Origin: Thioploca sp.
GTDB taxonomy: Bacteria; Pseudomonadota; Gammaproteobacteria; Beggiatoales; Beggiatoaceae
Assembly (NCBI GenBank): GCA_011371325.1
Contig: DRQV01000123.1
Coordinates: 1-16,727, forward strand
Reading direction: 5' to 3'
Length of the DNA stretch: 16,727 bases
Made by a program: the position numbers and the translations under genes. The notes beneath the pieces are model-generated. The model saw only the letters and a program-made list of their open reading frames with translations. It was not told where the DNA came from and did not search any database. This document shows positions 8,514 to 13,937 of this stretch, in pieces. Positions within the stretch are counted from its first letter, which is position 1. The number at the start of each line of letters is the position of its first letter.

Positions 8514-8544
8514 CCAAAGGCAGGGGGGGAAATAACCCCTTTTT
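8514..8544 (+). terminator. GC-rich hairpin cluster with T-tract at the end of the tandem array
   Basis: In a region that is otherwise nearly all A and T, a CCCC block, a run of seven G (8523-8529) and a second CCCC block (8536-8539) are followed by TTTTT (8540-8544). GGGG-AAATAA-CCCC plus the T-tract looks like a minimal intrinsic terminator on the + strand. The G-run could instead pair with the upstream CCCC. No + strand gene precedes it within the window after 1564, so its substrate is unclear. Confidence 0.35.
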
Positions 8545-8729
8545 AAGAAGTGGGAGTAGTTTTTAAAAAAACAAGTGTATTTTTTATTTTTTTTTGAATA
8601 ATATTTTTATTTAAATTTTTTATGTAAAAATATAGTAGTTTTTTTGTGGTTTTTTTTTATATATTAATAAAAACTAGTTATAAAAAAATTATTTTTAATT
8701 TACGCACAGTGCTTCCAAAAAAGTGTTAC

Positions 8730-8799
8730 AATATAAACTGGGGTAATATAAACTGGAAAGTATATTAAAAACGATTAAACGAACGATTATATAACGAAC
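8730..8799. repeat. Short direct repeats upstream of the CheW-like operon
   Basis: AATATAAACTGG occurs twice (8730-8741 and 8745-8756), 15 bp apart. Just downstream ACGATTA occurs twice (8771-8777 and 8783-8789, reading ACGATTA both times) and AACGAAC twice (8778-8784 and 8793-8799). The close spacing suggests binding sites for a protein or old slippage duplications; the sequence alone does not tell which. Confidence 0.6.
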
Positions 8800-8856
8800 A
8801 GTTATATTTTGAAGTTATCTGAGTTTATTTAGATGGTTGAAGTTCAAAATAAATGG

Positions 8857-8885
8857 TGTATATTTAAAAAATATTTAGGTATAAT
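8857..8885 (+). promoter_or_regulatory. Candidate sigma70-type promoter for the CheW-like/barrel operon
   Basis: A perfect TATAAT -10 (8880-8885) lies 17 bp after a weak -35, TGTATA (8857-8862, 3 of 6 matches). Transcription would start near 8892 and give a leader of about 145 nt before the ATG at 9036. In DNA this AT-rich a TATAAT can occur by chance, so confidence is limited. Confidence 0.35.
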
Positions 8886-9035
8886 AGATATATTTAGATA
8901 TTTATATAAAAAGTTATAAAAATCTGAAAATTTCTTTTAATAAAGTCAATATTTATCTGATATTGAAGACCACTTTATACTATTCAATATATTTGTATAT
9001 TTTGAACTCATTTCTAAATTTAATTTGGACTAAAA

Positions 9036-9506
9036 ATGACTGAAGAAGTTACAACAAGCAGAGCTTGGCTATTAGATTTTGGTGCAGGGTTACAAGCTGC
9101 GGTAGGACATCATGAGATGTGGCAAGTACTTATATCACATAAGTTATTTAATGTTCCAGGAACTTTACCATACTGCAATGAAGTTTTAATCTTTCAAAAT
9201 CAAATTTTGCCGGTATTAGATATGTCCCAACTTATGGAAGGGCAAAAAATCAATCGAACTACTGAATCGATCATTGGAATCACAGTCTATCAAAATGACC
9301 AGTCCCAACCAGTTCAATATTCATGTTTACATTTGGCTACAATGCCACAAAATATTTATGTAAGTGATGAACAAGAATGTGAATTACCAGCTGATCAAAA
9401 ACATTGGGAATCTTTAGCTTTATGTTGTTTCTCATATGAAGATATGGTTATACCTATCATTAACTTAGCCTATCTGTTTTCTGAACAATTTAAGAAGGAA
9501 GTATGA
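9036..9506 (+). CDS. CheW-like domain protein
   Basis: A 156-residue soluble protein made of one CheW-like domain, the adaptor fold that links chemoreceptors to CheA kinases or, in related proteins, scaffolds other two-component and motility systems. The most telling block is VPGTLPYCNEVLIF followed by ILPVLDM (about 40-62), which matches the CheW pattern of a Pro/Gly turn, a variable tip, then a beta strand ending in PV-hydrophobic-D. The C-terminal strand MVIPIINLAYLF (137-148) matches the second subdomain. No CheA, receptor or response-regulator gene is nearby, so it is an orphan here. The stop codon overlaps the start of the next gene by 4 bp (ATGA), implying translational coupling. There is only a weak GGA before its own ATG. 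The domain call is fairly secure; the pathway is not known. Confidence 0.75.
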   Translation: MTEEVTTSRAWLLDFGAGLQAAVGHHEMWQVLISHKLFNVPGTLPYCNEVLIFQNQILPVLDMSQLMEGQKINRTTESIIGITVYQNDQSQPVQYSCLHLATMPQNIYVSDEQECELPADQKHWESLALCCFSYEDMVIPIINLAYLFSEQFKKEV

Positions 9507-10225
9507 TACAAAAAATAATGATTGCTACATTATTAATTATACCTAGTTTTGTTCAAGCTAATGATATCGAATTCACAGATGCGATTTCTCAAAATAGTTT
9601 TGAAGAATTTATTAAAGAATTTGGTAGCTCTTTATTATTTAACCCAATGGCTCCAGCAGAACCACTAGGCACGCTAGGGTTTGATATATCTTTAGAAACT
9701 ATTATTACTGATATTAGCGATGATAAAGAATTTTGGATAAATTTAGTATCTGATAACAATCCATCAACATATTTATCTATTCCAAGATTGCATGTACAAA
9801 AAGGTTTGCCGTTCAATATTGATGTGGGAGCAATGTATATTTCCATGCCAAATACTAATATCAAATTATGGGGGCTTGAAGCCAAGTATGCTATTTTGGA
9901 AGGTTCTACTTTAACGCCTGCTGTTAGTGTTAGAGCTAGTTATACCAATCTTAGTGGAGTTGATGATATTAGTATTGATACTCAAACTTTAGATTTATTA
10001 ATCAGTAAAGGATTTTTAATGTTTACCCCTTATGCTGGTGCTTCAATCTTTAGAATCAATGGTAGTGAGCATACTGATATTGTTGAATTAGATGATGTTA
10101 ATACAACTGGTTATCGTGCATTAGTTGGAATGCAATTTTCTCCCTTACCATTAGTGATTATTAATGCAGAAATTGCACTTGGTGAAGTAACACAATATGG
10201 ATTAAAAATTGGAGTTCGATTTTGA
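9503..10225 (+). CDS. Predicted outer-membrane beta-barrel protein of unknown function
   Basis: A 240-residue exported protein. Residues 1-19 are a signal peptide ending VQA before N20. The mature part alternates hydrophobic and polar residues in short strands (for example FNIDVGAMYISM, LWGLEAKYAIL, LTPAVSVRASYT, FTPYAGASIFRI, ALVGMQFS), separated by Asp/Asn/Gly/Ser turns. It ends with an amphipathic strand and a C-terminal Phe (IGVRF), the signal for BAM-mediated insertion. I estimate about 8-10 strands. It may be a small barrel of the OmpW/OmpA type, but I see no diagnostic family motif. Its ATG overlaps the stop of the CheW-like gene and has a strong ribosome site (AAGAAGGAAGT). A hairpin terminator follows 15 bp after the stop. 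Confidence 0.78.
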   Translation: MIQKIMIATLLIIPSFVQANDIEFTDAISQNSFEEFIKEFGSSLLFNPMAPAEPLGTLGFDISLETIITDISDDKEFWINLVSDNNPSTYLSIPRLHVQKGLPFNIDVGAMYISMPNTNIKLWGLEAKYAILEGSTLTPAVSVRASYTNLSGVDDISIDTQTLDLLISKGFLMFTPYAGASIFRINGSEHTDIVELDDVNTTGYRALVGMQFSPLPLVIINAEIALGEVTQYGLKIGVRF

Positions 10226-10239
10226 ACCGCAATTACTTT

Positions 10240-10278
10240 ATTGGTGAACAACCACCACTTACGGTGGTTACAACCAAT
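10240..10278. terminator. Two-tier hairpin, probable bidirectional terminator
   Basis: The inner stem AACCACC (10250-10256) with GGTGGTT (10263-10269) is a perfect 7 bp around a 6-nt loop. An outer stem, ATTGGT (10240-10245) with ACCAAT (10273-10278), adds 6 bp across a 4/3-nt internal loop. It fills the 57-bp gap between the convergent barrel and dapC genes. The following bases are AT-rich but not a strict T-run. Confidence 0.65.
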
Positions 10279-10282
10279 TTAA

Positions 10283-11470
10283 TTATAAATCTTTTATAAA
10301 TATACATAATCTTTCAGCAGCCTCAATACATTCTTCTATCGAAGCAACTAAAGCAATCCGAACTCTATTTTTACCAGGGTTTATACCATGAGCAGTGCGT
10401 GATAAAAAACTACCTGGTAGTACAGTAACATTTTGTTGAATAAATAACTGTTGAGTGAATTCAACATCATCAATAGGAGTTTTCAACCATAAATAAAAAC
10501 TAGCTGGTGGATAGATAATTTCTATCACCGGAGCTAAAATTTCTATCACTGCTGCATATTTCTGTCGATATAAATCCCGATTTACTCTTACATGCTCTTC
10601 ATCTTCCCAAGCAATGGCACTAATATCCTGTACCACGTGTGACATAGCACAACCATGATAAGTGCGATATAACCAGAATTTTTTTATTAAATCCGCATCC
10701 CCAGCTACAAACCCAGAACGTAAGCCTGGTACATTAGAACGTTTAGATAAACTATGAAATACCATACAACGCTTAAAATCTGAACGACCTAACTCTGCAC
10801 AAACTTGTAACAAACCAATTGGTTTCTCATCAGCATAAATTTCAGAATAACATTCATCAGCAGCTATTACAAAATCATATTTATCAGCTTTTTTTATTAA
10901 AAATTGTAATATATTTCTATCCAAAACTATACCAGTAGGATTATTTGGTGAACATATATATAATAACTGACAATTTTCCCATACCTCTTTTGGTACAGAA
11001 GTAAAATCTGGTAACCAGAAATTTTCTTCTAAACAATTAACAAACCAAGGTTTAGCCCCTGCTAAAAAAGTTGCACCTTCATAAATTTGATAAAAAGGAT
11101 TAGGCATTAAAACCAATGGCTTAGAAACAGTAGAATCAACTATACATTGAGCAAAGGAAAATAAAGCTTCACGAGTTCCATTAACAGTTAAAATATTTTC
11201 ATCTGGATTAATAGTCAATAATTTAAAGCGTTTCGTTAACCAATTTCCTATCTTATAACGAATTATCTCACCACCTTTAGTGGCTGGATATTTACTAAAA
11301 CCATCAATTGAAACTTGTTGTATAGCTTGTTTTAACAAAGCTGGAATCGTGTGTTGCGGTTCACCCAAAGCAAGGTTGATTGAATTTTTACTTGTAGCTA
11401 GAGGAATATTTTTAAGTTTATTTAACTTCTCAAATGGATAAGATTGTAGCCGATTTAAATTTTTATTCAT
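10283..11470 (-). CDS. dapC: N-succinyldiaminopimelate aminotransferase (DapC type)
   Basis: A class I/II PLP aminotransferase of 395 residues. Its opening (NLNRLQSYPFEKL) and overall pattern match the proteobacterial DapC branch, which transfers an amino group from glutamate to N-succinyl-2-amino-6-ketopimelate in the succinylase route to diaminopimelate and lysine. Visible motifs are LALGEPQH (33-40), the NGTREALF cofactor-binding segment (97-104), CSPNNPTG (173-180), AADECYSEIY (203-212, with the PLP-contacting D205), the Schiff-base lysine in HSLSKRSN (K243), and the substrate-binding Arg near the C-terminus in RVRIAL. Length is normal. It is divergent from rimP and convergent with the barrel gene, so it is probably transcribed alone. 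ArgD can also do this reaction in some bacteria, but this protein is not of the ArgD class. Confidence 0.9.
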   Translation of the reverse strand: MNKNLNRLQSYPFEKLNKLKNIPLATSKNSINLALGEPQHTIPALLKQAIQQVSIDGFSKYPATKGGEIIRYKIGNWLTKRFKLLTINPDENILTVNGTREALFSFAQCIVDSTVSKPLVLMPNPFYQIYEGATFLAGAKPWFVNCLEENFWLPDFTSVPKEVWENCQLLYICSPNNPTGIVLDRNILQFLIKKADKYDFVIAADECYSEIYADEKPIGLLQVCAELGRSDFKRCMVFHSLSKRSNVPGLRSGFVAGDADLIKKFWLYRTYHGCAMSHVVQDISAIAWEDEEHVRVNRDLYRQKYAAVIEILAPVIEIIYPPASFYLWLKTPIDDVEFTQQLFIQQNVTVLPGSFLSRTAHGINPGKNRVRIALVASIEECIEAAERLCIFIKDL

Positions 11471-11567
11471 AAAATGATTTTATATATTTTGAAAGTTCAA
11501 TAAATTTAAGATGCTTAAATTGAAAAGTTATAGGTCATTAATTACATATAAATATCATATAGTTACT

Positions 11568-11595
11568 ATTATATAATTAAAAACATTTGCTACAA
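11568..11595 (-). promoter_or_regulatory. Candidate sigma70 promoter for dapC
   Basis: Read on the - strand, TTGTAG (11595-11590) is followed after 16 bp by a perfect TATAAT (11573-11568). This would give a leader of about 90 nt before dapC. The -35 overlaps that of the rimP promoter on the other strand. Confidence 0.5.
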
Positions 11596-11615
11596 TAAGA
11601 TTAATCCTATATAAT
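11587..11615 (+). promoter_or_regulatory. Sigma70 promoter for the rimP-nusA-infB operon
   Basis: TTGCTA (11587-11592) is separated by exactly 17 bp from a perfect TATAAT (11610-11615). It is the best-formed promoter in the window. Expected transcription start is near 11622, about 157 nt before the rimP start codon. Confidence 0.7.
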
Positions 11616-11621
11616 ATGCCC

Positions 11622-11778
11622 AATAATTAATAAGATATTGCGAATGTAAAACATTTGAACTTAACATTACAAACTATGTTCATAAATTGGTAATGTTATT
11701 AAACAGTGGTTAATCATAAGTTCTTTATTAAAGTGGGCCTAGAGCCCATTTTTTTATCCCTATATAAGGCGGTTAAAA
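11622..11778 (+). promoter_or_regulatory. rimP operon leader, likely transcription attenuator
   Basis: The untranslated leader between the promoter and rimP. It contains a small hairpin AATGT/ACATT (11643-11655), a 9-bp inverted repeat TAACATTAC/GTAATGTTA (11662-11670 with 11690-11698), and an intrinsic terminator just before rimP. A leader with a premature terminator upstream of rimP is described for gammaproteobacteria (the rimP-leader family); I assign this one by position and architecture, not by a model search. Confidence 0.6.
11731..11755 (+). terminator. Intrinsic terminator inside the rimP leader
   Basis: TGGGC (11734-11738), loop CTAGA and GCCCA (11744-11748) are followed by seven T (11749-11755). 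The stem can extend to 8 bp using AAG pairing with TTT. It lies only 23 bp before the rimP start codon and after its promoter, so it must be conditional. Confidence 0.85.
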
Positions 11779-12228
11779 TTGTTAGATAAAGAATTACAGA
11801 AATTATTAGCTCCAACTATCATAGCACTTGGTTATGAATTAGTTGGTATAATGCGTCTTTCACAAGGAGGGCATGGAGTCCTATTACGCATTTATATAGA
11901 TAGCCCCAGTGGAATTAATTTATCTGATTGTGAAAAAGTTAGCCATCAGGTGGATGGAGTATTAAATGTTGATAGTCCTATACAAGGACATTATACATTG
12001 GAAGTATCATCTCCTGGTTTAGAAAGGCCTTTATTTACATTAGAACATTTCATACGTTATATTGGTAATAAGGTTAAAATCCATTTAATACGCCCTAAAG
12101 ACGGACGACGTAATTTTATTGGAATTTTGCAAAAAGTACAAGGTAGTAATGTGGTAATAATGGTAGATGGAATAGAATATAATTTACCTTTTGAAAGAAT
12201 AGATAAGGCACACATTGTGCCTAAATAA
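11779..12228 (+). CDS. rimP: Ribosome maturation factor RimP
   Basis: A 149-residue cytosolic factor that helps assemble the 30S subunit, acting on the region around ribosomal protein S12. The N-terminal domain shows APTIIALGYELVGIMRLSQGG with LLRIYIDSPSGINLSDCEKVSHQVDGVLNV split over 30-65. The strongly conserved YTLEVSSPGLERPL segment (about 73-86) precedes the C-terminal SH3-like domain. Length is typical (about 150). Translation starts at TTG (11779) with ribosome site AAGGCGG about 6 nt upstream; no in-frame ATG lies near. It is first in the rimP-nusA-infB operon, 33 bp before nusA, and follows an attenuator-like terminator. Confidence 0.96.
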   Translation: MLDKELQKLLAPTIIALGYELVGIMRLSQGGHGVLLRIYIDSPSGINLSDCEKVSHQVDGVLNVDSPIQGHYTLEVSSPGLERPLFTLEHFIRYIGNKVKIHLIRPKDGRRNFIGILQKVQGSNVVIMVDGIEYNLPFERIDKAHIVPK

Positions 12229-12264
12229 CCACATATTTGATCTAAAAATAGAGGTGGTATTATG

Positions 12265-13734
12265 ATGAATAAAGATATTCTTTTGGTCGTGGATGCGGTA
12301 TCTAACGAAAAAGGGGTTAGTAAAGAAGTTATTTTCGATGCTTTAGAATGTGCTATTGCAACTGCTACCAAAAAAAGTTATGAAGGCAATATTGATGTAC
12401 ATGTGCATATAGATAGGCATAGTGGAGAATATCAAGCATTTAGGCGTTGGTTAGTGGTAAACAATGATGCTAAAAAAGAACTTGAAACTAATTTAGAAGA
12501 TGCACGCAAAAATAATGTTAATATAAATGAAGGTGAATTTATTGAAGAAGTAATAGAATCAGTAAGTTTTGGTCGTATTGGAGCTCAAACTGCCAAACAG
12601 GTAATAGTTCAAAAAATTCGAGAAGCAGAACGAGCTAAAATTGTTGAAACTTATAAAGATCGTCAAGGTGAATTATTAAATGGAATTGTGAAACGTATAG
12701 AACGTGGCAATATTATCCTTGATTTAGGTGATAATGTAGAGGCAGTAATTTTACGTGAAGATATGATTCCACGTGAAACAGTGCGTTTGGGTGATCGCTT
12801 ACGTGGTTATCTAAAAAATGTGAGTTCTGAGCCTAGAGGTCCACAATTATTTTTATCACGAATTGCACCAGAACTATTAATTAAGCTATTTGATATGGAA
12901 GTTCCGGAGATTGGTGAAAATTTTTTAGAAATAATAAACGCAGCTCGAGACCCAGGTTTAAGAGCTAAAATTGCAGTGACAGCTAAAGACCCAAGAATTG
13001 ATCCGATTGGTGCTTGTGTTGGAATGCGTGGGTCTCGAATTCAAACTATTTCAAATGAATTAACTGGTGAACGAATAGATATTATATTATGGGATGAAAA
13101 TCCAGCACAATATGTAATGAATGCTATGTCACCAGCAGAAGTAGTATCCATTGTAGTTGATGAAGAAACTCATAGTATGGATGTTGCTGTGAGTGAAGAA
13201 CAGCTATCTCAAGCTATTGGACGTAATGGACAAAATGTACGTCTTGCTACTGAATTGACCGGTTGGAATTTAAATATAATGACTGAGTCACAAGCATATG
13301 AAAAATATGAGAAAGAAACAACAAGCATAGTTCAATTATTCATGGATGATTTAGAAGTTGATAAAGAAGTTGCTGAAGTTTTATTACAAGAAGGTTTTTC
13401 ATCATTAGAAGAAGTAGCCTATGTGCCACTTAATGAAATGCTTAATATTAAAGAATTTGATGAAGAACTTGTGAAAGAATTGCGTACTAGAGCTAAAGAT
13501 ACATTATTGACCAGAGCAATTGCTAGTGAGGAACAAGTTGATAAAACTAGTGAACTATCTGCTATAGATGGAATTAATCAACAATTGATTCAAGTTCTCG
13601 CAAAAAATAGTATTGTTAGTATAGATGATCTTGCTGAACAATCAGTGGAAGATCTAATAGTTTTAAATGGTATTGACGAAGCTAATGCTGGTCAGCTTAT
13701 TATGGCCGCAAGAGCTTCTTGGTTTGATAAATAA
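12265..13734 (+). CDS. nusA: Transcription termination/antitermination factor NusA
   Basis: A full-length NusA of 489 residues (E. coli 495), which binds RNA polymerase and the nascent RNA to tune pausing, termination and antitermination. The N-terminal polymerase-binding domain starts NKDILLVVDAVSNEKGVSKE. Then come S1 (about 133-200, RQGELLNGIVKRI to LFLSR), KH1 (about 230-300, with GACVGMRGSRIQTI), KH2 (about 300-345, with SQAIGRNGQNVRLA), and two acidic helix-hairpin-helix repeats (about 355-425 and 430-489). Those repeats are typical of gammaproteobacterial NusA. Two ATGs are adjacent; I chose the second because GAGGTGG (12251-12257) is 7 nt from it and only 4 nt from 12262. NusA may act on the operon's own leader. 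Confidence 0.98.
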   Translation: MNKDILLVVDAVSNEKGVSKEVIFDALECAIATATKKSYEGNIDVHVHIDRHSGEYQAFRRWLVVNNDAKKELETNLEDARKNNVNINEGEFIEEVIESVSFGRIGAQTAKQVIVQKIREAERAKIVETYKDRQGELLNGIVKRIERGNIILDLGDNVEAVILREDMIPRETVRLGDRLRGYLKNVSSEPRGPQLFLSRIAPELLIKLFDMEVPEIGENFLEIINAARDPGLRAKIAVTAKDPRIDPIGACVGMRGSRIQTISNELTGERIDIILWDENPAQYVMNAMSPAEVVSIVVDEETHSMDVAVSEEQLSQAIGRNGQNVRLATELTGWNLNIMTESQAYEKYEKETTSIVQLFMDDLEVDKEVAEVLLQEGFSSLEEVAYVPLNEMLNIKEFDEELVKELRTRAKDTLLTRAIASEEQVDKTSELSAIDGINQQLIQVLAKNSIVSIDDLAEQSVEDLIVLNGIDEANAGQLIMAARASWFDK

Positions 13735-13773
13735 AAGATTAAGTGAATATTATATCTATTAATTTTTAAAGTA

Positions 13774-13791
13774 GCAGACATAAATGTCTGT
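13774..13791. repeat. Short perfect hairpin (REP-like) after nusA
   Basis: CAGACAT (13775-13781) and ATGTCTG (13784-13790) are a perfect 7-bp inverted repeat with a 2-nt centre, extendable by a G-T pair. It sits 40 bp after the nusA stop. No T-run follows, so it is more like a dispersed palindromic repeat or an mRNA-stabilising stem than an intrinsic terminator. No second copy was seen in the window. Confidence 0.55.
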
Positions 13792-13830
13792 CCTAACAAG
13801 GATAATGACCCATGTCTTAATTTTAACTAC

Positions 13831-13915
13831 ATAATGTTGTTCAGAAAGTTATGAAACTTATAGCTTAAAGCTGTAAAATATATTCATAAAATTTAAACTT
13901 TCTGTACAACATAAT
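13831..13915. repeat. Inverted-repeat element (MITE-like or leader RNA) between nusA and infB
   Basis: ATGTTGTTCAGAAAGTT (13834-13850) faces AACTTTCTGTACAACAT (13896-13912): 16 of 17 pairs, with one T-T mismatch. Nested inside are ATGAA (13851-13855) with TTCAT (13883-13887), and TTATAGC (13858/9-13864) with GCTGTAA (13870-13876). The whole 79 bp can therefore fold as one long stem. ATAAT flanks both ends (13831-13835 and 13911-13915), resembling a 5-bp target duplication. It carries no coding frame. Confidence 0.7.
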
Positions 13916-13937
13916 TTACATATATATCTTAGAATAA

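Larger units (their letters stand above)
8083..9035. other. Gene-free, repeat-rich AT-rich spacer between divergent operons
   Basis: About 950 bp with no plausible coding frame on either strand. From left to right it holds plain AT-rich DNA upstream of the lipoprotein gene (8083-8240), a 13-copy tandem array (8241-8497), a GC-rich hairpin cluster (8511-8544), a stretch dominated by T and A homopolymers (about 8560-8700), short direct repeats (8730-8799) and a candidate promoter for the CheW-like operon (8857-8885). It should contain the control regions of both flanking operons. Confidence 0.85.

Noticed and set aside
8083..9035. Replication origin
   Set aside because: The AT-rich and iteron-like content is suggestive, but I found no DnaA-box cluster (TTATCCACA type) and no dnaA, dnaN or rep gene.
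11471..11778. tRNA gene upstream of rimP
   Set aside because: tRNA genes often sit here in gammaproteobacteria, but there is no T-loop (GGTTCRA) or acceptor stem; only a leader and terminator are seen.
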